Part shown: one piece after another, positions 1-8,957 of the stretch
Layout: each line of letters begins with the position of its first letter
How positions within the stretch are numbered: position 1 is the stretch's first letter
From: Clostridium sp.
GTDB lineage: Bacteria > Cyanobacteriota > Vampirovibrionia > Gastranaerophilales > Gastranaerophilaceae
Length of the DNA: 64,000 nt
Direction of reading: 5' to 3'
Assembly: GCA_018362895.1 (NCBI GenBank)
Contig: JAHALR010000005.1
Span: forward strand, 1-64,000
Made by a program: the position numbers and the translations under genes
Notes under the pieces: model-generated
Told to the model about the DNA's origin: nothing
What the model saw: the letters and a program-made list of their open reading frames with translations, nothing else
Database searches by the model: none

Positions 1-378
<378 letters not shown>

Positions 379-490
379 ATTTAGGAATTGTGATTGCGTT
401 AAGTTTATAATTACTATGTAGCTTTCAAAGTACGGTCAAGAAACCGTAATGATTGGAGTGTTTCTTACTAAATCCAATCATAGCAGTTTT

Positions 491-606
491 TCTGGTGACC
501 AAGCGGCAGGATCCCACCCGTTCCCATCCCGAACACGGTCGTAAAGACTGCTTGCGGCGAAACTACTTGGCGGAAGACCGCCTGGGAAGATAGCTAGTTG
601 CCAGAT
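491..606 (+). rRNA. rrf: 5S ribosomal RNA
   Basis: The stretch has the conserved 5S core CCCATCCCGAACACGG (524-539). Its ends can pair as TCTGG with CCAGA, giving the closing helix of an RNA of about 116 nt. It lies about 110 nt after 23S in the same direction, and the spacer holds no tRNA. A strong intrinsic terminator follows. Confidence 0.95.
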
Positions 607-619
607 TCTAATTTTACTA

Positions 620-661
620 AATAACAGTCATTAACACAGTTTAATGACTGTTATTTTTTTG
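620..661 (+). terminator. Intrinsic terminator of the rRNA operon
   Basis: A perfect stem of about 15 bp (AATAACAGTCATTAA with TTAATGACTGTTATT) with a short loop is followed by a run of T. It lies directly after 5S rRNA. Confidence 0.9.
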
Positions 662-674
662 TTATTATTTTTTT

Positions 675-2075
675 ATGTTAGATAGCAAATTTTTTTTTAG
701 AATTGAGAATTATTTTTTAATTTTTAGTCTGTTATTTGGGCTTTTTTTAATAATTTTTACTCCACCTTTACAATCTCCTGATGAACCTGCTCATTTTTCA
801 AGGGCTTATTCAATTTCAGAAGGGCATATTTTGGCAAAAAAGTTAAATAACGTATCTGGTGATTTTGTTCCTGCTTCATTATTAAATTTTGAAAATGAAT
901 TGGGGTATTTGACTTTTAAAACTAATAAAAGAATTTCTTTTGAAAAAATAAGAGAGTCATCAGGTATTATTGTTCATAAAAGTGATAAAGTTTTTTCTGA
1001 TCAAAAATATCAGGCTCTTTATTCTCCATTAGCTTATTTTCCTCAAAGTATAGGAATATTTTTTGCAAAATATTTTACAGATTCAGTCTATTGGCTTTTG
1101 TTTTTTTCTAAATTAGCAATGCTTGCTTTTTACACAATTATGGGCTATTTTTCAATAAAATCTATACCCTTTTTGAAATCACTTTTATTTTTAATTTTGC
1201 TTATGCCAATGAGTCTTTCAATGGGAGCATCTGTCTCTGCTGACGGAATTTTGATATGTTTAAGTGTTTTTTATTTTTCTAAGATTTTGCAATATACATA
1301 TTCAAATGACAATATATCATTTAAACAATATCTGCTTATGATGTTTTTAGCATTTTGTTTAGCAATGGTAAAACAAAGCTTTTTTCTGACTTTATTTTTG
1401 TTATTTATACCGTTATCAAAGTTCAATAACTTAAAATTTATTAGAATTTTTAATAATAATATTTTTAAAGTGTTGATATTGCTTATTCCTGCTTTTATTG
1501 GAGCATTAATATGGTCAAAGTTGAGCTATAATCTTTTTGTACCATTAAACAATTCTAATCCGGAAATACAAATCCAATTTATACTATCACATCCTTTTGT
1601 TTATCTTAAAACATTGTACAGTACTTTGTATTTAAACTTTATAATTTTGTTATATGAAACTGTGGGAATTTTGGGTTGGTTGGATGTATTTTTGTTTCCT
1701 GTAACTTATTGGATATATTGGTTATTTTTGGTGTTAAATATTTTTTTCTGCAACAGTGCGGAATGTAGAGTTTTTTCATCTTTGTTTCAAAGAATTTTGC
1801 TTTTTGGCTTAGTTTTGTTCAACATCATTTTTATATCTACAATAATTTATGTCTCTTGGATACAACCATATGTAATAAGTCCTTTTGAGGGACTTCAGGG
1901 GCGTTATTTTATTCCTTTGTTGCTTCCGTTTTTTACATTTTTATTTCTTATAGGTGGAAGGTGCTTTGGGGCATCTGGCTTTTCTAAAATAATGCAATTT
2001 AATATATTATTAGTGTTTTTTACTTATATGAATCTTGCATTTGGTCTTTATATTAGATATTATTCAACTTTTTAA
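675..2075 (+). CDS. DUF2142-type polytopic membrane protein
   Basis: This 466-residue protein is almost entirely hydrophobic, with roughly ten predicted membrane helices. After the first helix it has the motif PPLQSPDEPAHFSRAY (about residues 30-45), the signature I associate with DUF2142 membrane proteins. That family resembles GT-C glycosyltransferases that use lipid-linked sugar donors at the outer face of the inner membrane. The DE pair in SPDEPAH would be the equivalent of the catalytic acidic pair. A role in decorating a surface glycan is inference. The start follows the rRNA terminator by only about 14 nt and no clear Shine-Dalgarno sequence is visible. The gene stands alone. Confidence 0.75.
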   Translation: MLDSKFFFRIENYFLIFSLLFGLFLIIFTPPLQSPDEPAHFSRAYSISEGHILAKKLNNVSGDFVPASLLNFENELGYLTFKTNKRISFEKIRESSGIIVHKSDKVFSDQKYQALYSPLAYFPQSIGIFFAKYFTDSVYWLLFFSKLAMLAFYTIMGYFSIKSIPFLKSLLFLILLMPMSLSMGASVSADGILICLSVFYFSKILQYTYSNDNISFKQYLLMMFLAFCLAMVKQSFFLTLFLLFIPLSKFNNLKFIRIFNNNIFKVLILLIPAFIGALIWSKLSYNLFVPLNNSNPEIQIQFILSHPFVYLKTLYSTLYLNFIILLYETVGILGWLDVFLFPVTYWIYWLFLVLNIFFCNSAECRVFSSLFQRILLFGLVLFNIIFISTIIYVSWIQPYVISPFEGLQGRYFIPLLLPFFTFLFLIGGRCFGASGFSKIMQFNILLVFFTYMNLAFGLYIRYYSTF

Positions 2076-2389
2076 GCTTAATAAAAAGGACTCCTAAAAA
2101 TAGAAGTCCATGTCTGGAATTAAGAATAGTTGGAAGTATGAAAAAGATTTATTGATTATATTTAATATAAAATACAAACTTTGAACAATTACCCGACTAT
2201 CTATTATTTTTATCAATATATTAAATTGTAAACAAATGTAAAAACGAATTTTTAGGATTTCATTTTCCTGAAAATGCAGTCATAATGCCTAATAGGATAG
2301 GATAGTGACAGTTGAAAATTAGCCATAGCAATACTTTTGGGCTTTCAAACTTTATTGACATGTAGGTTTGATAAGGAAAGGAAGTTGTA
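2076..2389. other. Intergenic region with a 16-bp palindrome
   Basis: No coding signal is seen here. At 2261-2276 there is a perfect inverted repeat CATTTTC-CT-GAAAATG that could be an operator. A GGAAAGGAAG ribosome-binding stretch just before 2390 serves the next gene. The short hairpin at 2090-2111 has no T-run. Confidence 0.4.
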
Positions 2390-3313
2390 ATGGCTGACAA
2401 TTTGGGAATTGGTGTGAATCATGGTAAGAAGGTTATTGTTACAAAAGATGGAAAAACATTTGAAAAGGCAGGGTTGGGGACTTCGGCTGCTGCTGTGATG
2501 ACTGCAAATATGGCAGGCGGTGCCGTTATTATGTCAGCACAAAAAATTGGTGGTTTGCCGATTAAATCAGCAATGAAATCAGTTGCAAATCTCGATGCTG
2601 ATGTATTTAAAAAAGCTGCTGATGCAGGATTTAAGGCTTCTGGTCTTGCTGAAAAAGGTGTGAAATTTGTGGATGCAACTGTTGAAAATAAAGCAGTTGT
2701 AGATGATATATTGAAAAAATCAGTTCCTGCCTGGATGGATAAATTTCCTCCTTTGAAAAAAATAATAGAGCCTAAAATGAAAGCTATGGCCGGACTCGTT
2801 AGAGAAGGAAAAAATGCTTTTTATTCTCCCAGAGCAAAATCTCTTGTAGTAAATAGAGATAAAATGGGCTGGGCTGCTTTTCATGAAATGGGGCATGCTT
2901 TAAACAATAATAACCCGGGATTTGGCAAGGTACTTGCTAAAATAAGAGGGCCCTTTGCTATACTTTCACTTGCTTCTTTATTCGTTGCTTTGTTTAAGAG
3001 GAAAAAAGCTGAGGGTGAAGAACCTAAAGGTATTTTTGATAAAACAACAACTTTTATAAAAAATAATTGCGGTAAGCTTGCTTTTCTGGGAATGGTGCCG
3101 ACTCTTGCTGAAGAAGGTCTTGCTAGTATAAAAGCTTCTAAGCTTGCAAAGGATTTTATTTCTGTTGAACAACTTAAAATGCTGAATAAAGTCAATGGAA
3201 AAGCCTGGCTAACATATCTTGCCACTGCTGTTGGAATGGGATTAGGTGCTTATACAATTTCTAAAGTTAGAGATGCAATAGCTCATCCTAAAGAACTCAA
3301 ACCTAATAAATAA
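2390..3313 (+). CDS. Membrane-associated zinc metallopeptidase-like protein (HEMGH)
   Basis: The protein has 307 residues. A classic zinc-peptidase motif HEMGH lies at 165-169 in the context WAAFHEMGHALNNN, and a likely third ligand occurs in LAEEGLAS (Glu241/Glu242), as in M48-like gluzincins. The N-terminal part (about 30-55) is rich in Ala and Gly. A hydrophobic helix follows the active site (about 190-205), another lies around 230-240, and a third is near the C-terminus, so it is probably anchored in the inner membrane. No signal peptide is evident. The substrate is unknown. The start is supported by GGAAAGGAAG about 8 nt upstream. The gene ends in a terminator shared with the converging gene at 3345-3719. 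Confidence 0.65.
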   Translation: MADNLGIGVNHGKKVIVTKDGKTFEKAGLGTSAAAVMTANMAGGAVIMSAQKIGGLPIKSAMKSVANLDADVFKKAADAGFKASGLAEKGVKFVDATVENKAVVDDILKKSVPAWMDKFPPLKKIIEPKMKAMAGLVREGKNAFYSPRAKSLVVNRDKMGWAAFHEMGHALNNNNPGFGKVLAKIRGPFAILSLASLFVALFKRKKAEGEEPKGIFDKTTTFIKNNCGKLAFLGMVPTLAEEGLASIKASKLAKDFISVEQLKMLNKVNGKAWLTYLATAVGMGLGAYTISKVRDAIAHPKELKPNK

Positions 3314-3314
3314 T

Positions 3315-3345
3315 AAAAAGCTCCGAGTTAATCGGAGCTTTTTAT
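3315..3345. terminator. Bidirectional terminator between convergent genes
   Basis: A perfect 12-bp stem AAAAAGCTCCGA/TCGGAGCTTTTT carries a T-run on both strands. It lies between the stop of the peptidase-like gene and the stop of the small coiled-coil gene. Confidence 0.88.
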
Positions 3346-3719
3346 TATGCCATCATATTGCCAAAGCTTTTTGGTTTTACTTTGTTTTTTTCATCTTCAT
3401 TTTCTGGTCCATTTGTGTTGTCTTGTTTTCCTCCTGTTTCTTGTGCCAGTGTTGCTTGGAGTTTTTCAAGTTTTTCTTGTGCTTCGTTCATTTTTTCTTC
3501 AAGTTCATCGACACTCATTGTTGGTGTTGAGAATGTTTGGGCTTGTACTGTACCGCCTTGGTTGTCGTTTTGCGAAGCTTTATCATAATCTTCTTTTGCC
3601 TGTGTAAATATGTCAGTTTGTGTTTTTATTTCTGTTTGAAGATTTTGTAATTTTGGATTATTTTTTAAATCTTGTGTTTTAATTCTCTGAAGCATACCGA
3701 ATTGAACGTTTGTACTCAT
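3345..3719 (-). CDS. Small coiled-coil protein of unknown function
   Basis: This 124-residue, highly charged protein is Gln- and Lys-rich with no signal peptide or membrane helix. Residues about 18-50 and 70-95 have heptad-like patterns (ELEEKMNEAQEKLEKLQATL), which suggests a coiled coil. The N-terminus carries NVQFGMLQRIK, an F-G patch like that of several other proteins here. A good ribosome-binding site (AAAGAGAGTG) precedes the ATG. I do not recognise a family. Confidence 0.6.
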   Translation of the reverse strand: MSTNVQFGMLQRIKTQDLKNNPKLQNLQTEIKTQTDIFTQAKEDYDKASQNDNQGGTVQAQTFSTPTMSVDELEEKMNEAQEKLEKLQATLAQETGGKQDNTNGPENEDEKNKVKPKSFGNMMA

Positions 3720-3915
3720 TTTTTCACTCTCTTTTCTTCTTATTTTAATAAACTTATCTCTCTGTATATATAAAGTATATACAAATCACAAAATTGCCTT
3801 TTGTTTTTATAATATTAAGAAGTGTTACATTTTGAATGGAACATATTAAGATTTTTCGGAAAAAACCGTTTATTATAATATAGAGTTTTGGCAATAATTA
3901 AGGTTTTCATTTTTT

Positions 3916-4842
3916 ATGATTAGATTGGATATTGATTTATCATATCTTACAAAAAATTTCCAAATTGGTACTCAACGTGTCAATGAATACAGCACGAAAA
4001 GTATTGATGAAATTATGGAAGCCGAAGCAGCTCAGGGAAATACTCAAGCTGCCTCTTTTCAGGAAGATGTTCTGAATGATCCCAAAGAGCTTGTTAAACT
4101 CTTTAAACTTCAAAGTGCAAGAAATAGATATGCAATTTTGAGCAATATGAACAGTCAGGATCTGGAATACTTGGTTCAGTTCCTTGAACCAGGTGATTTA
4201 TTGATGGGACTGATGTTTTTTACAAAAGAAAAAATTCTTAATTTAATATATGATTTGCCAAAAGATAAAATATGTTCTATTTTGTTTAATGCTTTTTCTC
4301 CGGAGCAGTTTTTAAAAATGATACCGGAAAAAGAAATAAACAAATTTTTTGATTCTGATAAATTAGACAAGAATCAAATTTTGGATTATGTCAAAACTCT
4401 GCCTGAAGATAAACTGAATAAAATGATGCAAAAATATATGTATCAAGAAACAGGCAAAACACAAGATGATCTTCATATGAGCAAAGAGCAAGTTGTTAAA
4501 TTTATGGATCAACTTGAACCCGAAAAGTTTAAGACCGCTTTGAAATGCTTTGAAAGAGAAGAAAAAATGGGATTGATATTAGAATTGACACAAAAAGATC
4601 CCAAACTGTTCACTGAATTCTCTAAAAATGCTTTGACTATGCCTTTAACACAGCTGGATAAAGGTGAAATTGTTAAAAATATGAACAAACTTGAACCGGA
4701 AGATTTAATGAAAATGGTTAATGAACTTCCTGATGATATTCTTGCTGTTGTTGTTACACAAATCGATCCTATGGTTTTTGCAGAATTGTTAAGCAAAAAC
4801 TTCCAGGATATACTGGCTGAAATCGGAATTGGCAATATTTAG
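3916..4842 (+). CDS. Helical-repeat protein resembling the MgtE-N/FliG superhelix
   Basis: The 308-residue protein is built of repeated units of about 30-36 residues with the pattern L-x-P-x-x-L-x-x-(hydrophobic) followed by LP-x-D-x-(hydrophobic), for example LEPEDLMKMVNELPDDILAV and LEPEKFKTALKCF. This resembles the alpha-superhelical N domain of MgtE and the FliG middle domain. No membrane segment or CBS domain is present, so it is not an MgtE channel. It is likely a cytoplasmic scaffold; a motility link is speculation and no flagellar gene is near. Its stop codon overlaps that of the converging rocD. A TATAAT box lies at 3874-3879. Confidence 0.55.
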   Translation: MIRLDIDLSYLTKNFQIGTQRVNEYSTKSIDEIMEAEAAQGNTQAASFQEDVLNDPKELVKLFKLQSARNRYAILSNMNSQDLEYLVQFLEPGDLLMGLMFFTKEKILNLIYDLPKDKICSILFNAFSPEQFLKMIPEKEINKFFDSDKLDKNQILDYVKTLPEDKLNKMMQKYMYQETGKTQDDLHMSKEQVVKFMDQLEPEKFKTALKCFEREEKMGLILELTQKDPKLFTEFSKNALTMPLTQLDKGEIVKNMNKLEPEDLMKMVNELPDDILAVVVTQIDPMVFAELLSKNFQDILAEIGIGNI

Positions 4843-6032
4843 GCAAAGATTTTTGCAATCGAATCAAAAGCAAAGTCTATTTCATCCTTTTGGATTATTA
4901 AAGGAGGTGCAATTCTTATGATGTTTTCATGTGTTTCTTTAACAAGTATGCCGAAGTCCTTTTGAAGTTTTTCACAGTAAGGGCGTGCTTTTCCGTTGAG
5001 CTCTATTGCAAGAAAAAGTCCTTTGCCTCTTACTTCTTTTATTATGGGTGAATTGAGTGTTTTCAATTTTTCAAGAAAATATTTGCCAAGTTCTGCTGAA
5101 CGTTCGGCTAATTTTTCTTCTGTTATTACATCTAATGCAGCCATAGCTATAGCACAGGCGAGAGGATTTCCTCCGAATGTAGAGCCGTGTTCGCCAGGAT
5201 TAAATACCTCAAGAACTTCTTTTTTTGCGAGAACTGCCGATACCGGATAAAAACCTCCAGAAAGAGCTTTGCCTACTGTAACAACATCAGGTTTTATTCC
5301 TTCGTGTTCATAAGCAAACATTTTGCCGGTTCTTCCAAATCCTGTTTGAATTTCATCTAATATCAACAGTATATTGTTTTCATCACATATTTTTCTGATT
5401 TCTACTAAATAACTTTCGGGTGGAATTTTTATTCCAGCTTCTCCTTGAATGGGCTCAAGAAGAATAGCAGCAGTATTTTTTGTGACAGCCTGTTTTATTG
5501 ATTCAATGTCTCCATATTTTACTACACTAAATCCTTCTGTATACGGCCCGAAATGATTTTTTGAATCTTCATCGGTCGTAAAGCTTATTATTGTAGTTGT
5601 TCTTCCGTGAAAGTTTTCTGAACAGACTATTATTTCAGCTTTGTTGGGCTCAACTTTTTTGTTTGTATATGCCCATTTTCTTGCAGCTTTGATTGCTGTT
5701 TCAACGGCTTCTGCTCCCGTATTCATTGGCAGAATCATGTCAAAACCAGTTAATTTGCAAATTTTTTCATAGTACAAAGGTAAAATATTGTTTCTGAACG
5801 CACGTGATGTAAGTGTAAGTTTTTTTGCTTGTTCAATTGCGGCATTCAAAATTCTGGGATGACAGTGTCCTTGATTTACTGCGGAATATGCGCTCAGACA
5901 ATCGAGGTATTTTTTACCTTCTACATCATACAGCCATATGCCTTCTCCTTTGTCTATAACAACATCCAGTGGTTTGTAATTGTTTGCACCATATTTTTTT
6001 TCCAAGTCTATATAATATAATGAATTGTTCAT
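4839..6032 (-). CDS. rocD: Ornithine aminotransferase (class III PLP aminotransferase)
   Basis: The 397-residue protein is a full-length class III aminotransferase of the ornithine-oxo-acid transaminase type. It has YGANNYKPLDVVI at the N-terminus, the PLP-ring Asp in LDEIQTGFGRTG, and the Schiff-base lysine in VGKALSGG (about Lys255). The family transfers the delta-amino group of ornithine to 2-oxoglutarate, giving glutamate semialdehyde and glutamate. AAGGAG precedes the ATG. It is divergent from the LOR/SDH-arginine dihydrolase-glnA genes. That placement makes it the likely consumer of ornithine made by the arginine dihydrolase. Acetylornithine aminotransferase is a less likely reading, because the NNYKPLDVV opening favours RocD. 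Confidence 0.9.
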   Translation of the reverse strand: MNNSLYYIDLEKKYGANNYKPLDVVIDKGEGIWLYDVEGKKYLDCLSAYSAVNQGHCHPRILNAAIEQAKKLTLTSRAFRNNILPLYYEKICKLTGFDMILPMNTGAEAVETAIKAARKWAYTNKKVEPNKAEIIVCSENFHGRTTTIISFTTDEDSKNHFGPYTEGFSVVKYGDIESIKQAVTKNTAAILLEPIQGEAGIKIPPESYLVEIRKICDENNILLILDEIQTGFGRTGKMFAYEHEGIKPDVVTVGKALSGGFYPVSAVLAKKEVLEVFNPGEHGSTFGGNPLACAIAMAALDVITEEKLAERSAELGKYFLEKLKTLNSPIIKEVRGKGLFLAIELNGKARPYCEKLQKDFGILVKETHENIIRIAPPLIIQKDEIDFAFDSIAKIFA

Positions 6033-6336
6033 ATTTTTCTCCTTGTTTATAAGAAATTATCTCAAATTAGCTTGCATAGAACAATAGACTTAAATATTAA
6101 CTTATATAAAAGACTGGAAAAATAATAAAACATTTTTATTATTATAAAAAAAAATGTTTGGCTTGATTATAAATTTCATTGAAAATAATAACAATAACTT
6201 TTTTGCTTTTTATAAATACAAAAAAAATTTTTAAAAACATATCTTTTATAAATCTTAATATTGATAAAATGAAAAAAAATATTGCATAAACCCTGAAAAT
6301 TCATCATAATTGATTTAACATTTTTGAGAGGTTTTT
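6033..6336. other. Divergent regulatory region between rocD and the arginine dihydrolase operon
   Basis: The region is very AT-rich and noncoding. It holds an inverted repeat with 10-bp arms (AAACATTTTT at 6128-6137 and AAAAATGTTT at 6150-6159) that could be an operator or a weak hairpin. A GAGAGG ribosome-binding site precedes the ATG at 6337. I could not find a convincing GTA-N8-TAC (NtcA-like) or ArgR box by eye. Confidence 0.35.
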
Positions 6337-6564
6337 ATGGAAAAAAAATTCAAATTAAAAGGTCATATTATCGATTCTTTAATTTTATCTAAAGTATTAG
6401 ATAAAATTGAGGCTCTCGGAATTGATTGTTATGCCGCTGATGTTAAGGTCGGAGCGAGAAGAAATGACTTTTCTGAAGCAGTTTTTATAGTAGAAACTGA
6501 TGATGAATCAAAAATGGAAGAAGCTGTTAAACTAGCAAAAATGCATGGAGCAGTAGAAATTTAG
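6337..6564 (+). CDS. Stand-alone LOR/SDH domain protein
   Basis: The protein has only 75 residues. It matches the conserved N-terminal part of the LOR/SDH region (TIGR00300-type), seen as LKGHIIDSLILSKVLDKIEALG then VKVGARRNDFSEAVFIVETDD. In cyanobacterial AgrE/ArgZ this domain follows the arginine dihydrolase domain in the same chain, and it is also part of archaeal-type ornithine cyclodeaminases. Here it is separate, lies upstream, and lacks the following NAD-binding part. It ends one base before the arginine dihydrolase start, so the two are translationally coupled. A regulatory or substrate-sensing role for the dihydrolase is my inference. Confidence 0.75.
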   Translation: MEKKFKLKGHIIDSLILSKVLDKIEALGIDCYAADVKVGARRNDFSEAVFIVETDDESKMEEAVKLAKMHGAVEI

Positions 6565-6565
6565 A

Positions 6566-7366
6566 ATGACCGAAAAGATTTTGATGTGTTCTCCCGAACA
6601 TTACGGGATAAAATATGAGATTAATCCTTGGATGAATATTAATATTCAATCAGATAATAGAAAAGCAATGTTTCAGTGGAAAAATCTTTATAAAATATTA
6701 AAAAATGAACTCGAGGTTGATGTCAAACTTGTTGAACCGAGAGAAGATGTTCCAGATATGGTTTTTACGGCAAATGCTGCGGTTGTGTATAAAAATAAAG
6801 CTGTAATGGCACGTTTTAAATATCCTCAAAGACAGCCTGAGGAAAATTATTTTGCTCAATGGTTTGAAGATCACGGCTATATAGTTGTTACTATACCTAA
6901 AGAAATGTCTTTTGAGGGAGCCGGTGATGCTTTATTTCTCGGGGATACGTTGTATGCCGGATATGTGCCGAGAACTGATATTGCCTCTCATACGTACATT
7001 GCGGAGCTTTTGAATATTCCTGTTATTTCATTGGAGTTGATAAATAAAAATTTCTATCATATAGATACTTGTTTTTGTCCTTTGACAGACGGATACTTGA
7101 TTTATTATCCGGAAGCTTTCGATGAATATGGAAAAAGAGTCATTGAACAAAATGTTCCTGAAGAAAAAAGAATTGTTGTTAATGAAGAAGAAGCTTCATA
7201 TTTTACGTGCAATGCAGTCAATATTGGCAAAACAGTTGTTACAAACCTTACTACTACAAGATTTACAGAGCTTTTGAAAAGCAAAGGTTTCAATCATATA
7301 CAAACTGATCTGAGTGAATATATGAAAGCAGGCGGTGCTGCAAAGTGCCTTACTTTAAAAATTTAA
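6566..7366 (+). CDS. argZ: Arginine dihydrolase, ArgZ/AgrE type (amidinotransferase fold)
   Basis: The 266-residue protein opens with MCSPEHYGIKYEINPWM, the hallmark of the DDAH-like arginine dihydrolase domain of cyanobacterial AgrE/ArgZ. Expected catalytic residues are present: the FEGAGDALFLG acidic motif (Glu117, Asp121), His165 in YHIDTCF, and the nucleophile Cys261 in GGAAKCLTL five residues from the end. The known reaction converts arginine to ornithine, two ammonia and CO2 without free citrulline. Neighbouring rocD (ornithine use) and glnA (ammonia capture) fit this role. A DDAH or arginine deiminase activity cannot be excluded by eye, but the N-terminal motif argues for dihydrolase. 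Confidence 0.85.
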   Translation: MTEKILMCSPEHYGIKYEINPWMNINIQSDNRKAMFQWKNLYKILKNELEVDVKLVEPREDVPDMVFTANAAVVYKNKAVMARFKYPQRQPEENYFAQWFEDHGYIVVTIPKEMSFEGAGDALFLGDTLYAGYVPRTDIASHTYIAELLNIPVISLELINKNFYHIDTCFCPLTDGYLIYYPEAFDEYGKRVIEQNVPEEKRIVVNEEEASYFTCNAVNIGKTVVTNLTTTRFTELLKSKGFNHIQTDLSEYMKAGGAAKCLTLKI

Positions 7367-7397
7367 TAATGTATGAAAAAGATAAAAGGAGAAATCT

Positions 7398-8736
7398 ATG
7401 ATTAATTATGTGCCTCAACAAGGCAAAGAGCTTTCAAAGGAGCAAATTAAAAAACTTATTGAAGAAAATCATGTAAAGTTCATCAGGCTTCAGTTTGTAG
7501 ATATTAATGGAATGGTTAAAAATATGGCCGTTCCTGCAAAACAAATTGACAAAATTCTTAATAATGAATTGATGCTTGACGGATCATCTATCAAAGGGTT
7601 CAGAAGTATTGAAACCTCAGATATGTATTTTTATCCGGACAGATCTACATTTGCTATTCTTCCCTGGAGAGAAAAAGAGGGAAAATGGAACGTAGCAAGA
7701 ATTATATGTGATATTCATAATGCTGATGGGACACCGTTTGAAGGTTGTCCGAGATGTAATCTTAAAAGAGTTATTAAAGAAGCCGAAGAAATGGGCTTTG
7801 TTATGAATATAGGGCCGGAAGCAGAGTTTTTCCTGTTTAAAAAATCAGAAGATGGGTTTCCTTCAACTTATACTCACGACAGTGCAGGCTATTATGATGT
7901 AGGACCTGATGACAAAGGTGAAGATATTCGTGCACAGATTGTTGATACATTAGAACAACTCGGATTTGAAATTGAAGCCAGCCACCACGAAGTAGCAAAA
8001 GGACAGCACGAAGTAGATTTTAAATATGCTGATGCGTTAACTGCTGCTGATAATATTGTTACGTTTAAATATGCAGTAAAAGCTTCTGCTGATAAATTTG
8101 GACTTCATGCAACATTTATGCCTAAACCAATCTATGGTATAAATGGTTCGGGCATGCACTGTAATATCTCTTTATTTGATATTAAAAATGGTAAAAATGC
8201 TTTTTATAGTGAAGATTCAGCTTATCAGCTTTCAAAAGAAGCTTTATATACAATTGGTGCAATACTTGAACATGTAAAAGATTTTACTGCTATTACAAAT
8301 CCGACTGTTAACAGCTATAAAAGATTGGTTCCGGTCTTTGGCAAACAGAAGTGCTTTGATTCGTGTTCCGGCTAAAAGAGGAAATGCTACTCGTGTAGAA
8401 TTGCGTTCTCCTGATGCTTCCTGCAACCCTTATCTTGTTATGGCTGTACTGCTAACAGTTGCTATGGAAGGTATAAAAAATCAGATTAAGCCACCTCTTC
8501 AAACAGAAGAAAATATTTATGATATGAGTGCGAAAGAAAGAAAAAGAAGCCACATTGATTCATTGCCGGGTAGCTTGAATGAAGCTCTAGCTCTTATGAA
8601 AAAGAGTAAAATTGTTAAAAAAGCTTTGGGTGAACACATTTTTAATGAATTTGTTACAGCTAAAGAAATGGAATGGGATAGATATAGGACAACTGTTACA
8701 CCATGGGAGCTTGATGAATATCTAGAAAAATACTAA
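7398..8736 (+). pseudogene. glnA: Glutamine synthetase type I, broken by an apparent 29-nt deletion
   Basis: The frame from 7398 encodes residues 1 to NSYKRLVP of a GSI-alpha-type glutamine synthetase. It has MLDGSSIKGF, GPEAEFFLF, the Glu/His metal ligands, and GSGMHCNISLF. At 8334 the frame is lost: NSYKRLVP is followed after one base by SLANRSALIRVPA in another frame. Normal enzymes have about ten residues there (GYEAPxYIAW), so 29 nt appear missing. The lost piece is the flap that carries the catalytic Glu (Glu327 in Salmonella numbering), so simple frameshifting would not restore activity. The zero frame runs to a stop at 8375 and the second frame ends at 8736. AAAGGAG precedes the ATG. 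Restoring the gap gives about 455 residues, near the family length. A sequencing or assembly error is possible. Confidence 0.85.
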
Positions 8737-8746
8737 CCTTTTGTTC

Positions 8747-8785
8747 TAAAAGACCTTTGAATATTAATTTAAAGGTCTTTTTAAT
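8747..8785 (+). terminator. Terminator after glnA
   Basis: AAAAGACCTTT pairs with AAAGGTCTTTT, with an AT-rich loop and a trailing T-run, starting about 11 nt after the glnA stop. Confidence 0.85.
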
Positions 8786-8957
8786 TTTTATATTATGAAC
8801 GATTTGTAATCTTTTTTTGTAAAAAAATTACATATTTTTCATTTTTGTGCGACGATTAAATATGCGCCTCATGGGGAGGCATGACCAAAGCATGTATTAG
8901 AGAATATTTAAATTTTAAATTTATTACCAAAATTAATTTTGATTGAAGAGTGGAATT

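Noticed and set aside
2090..2111. Hairpin GGACTCC/GAAGTCC as a terminator for the DUF2142 gene
   Set aside because: It has a mismatch and no T-run follows.
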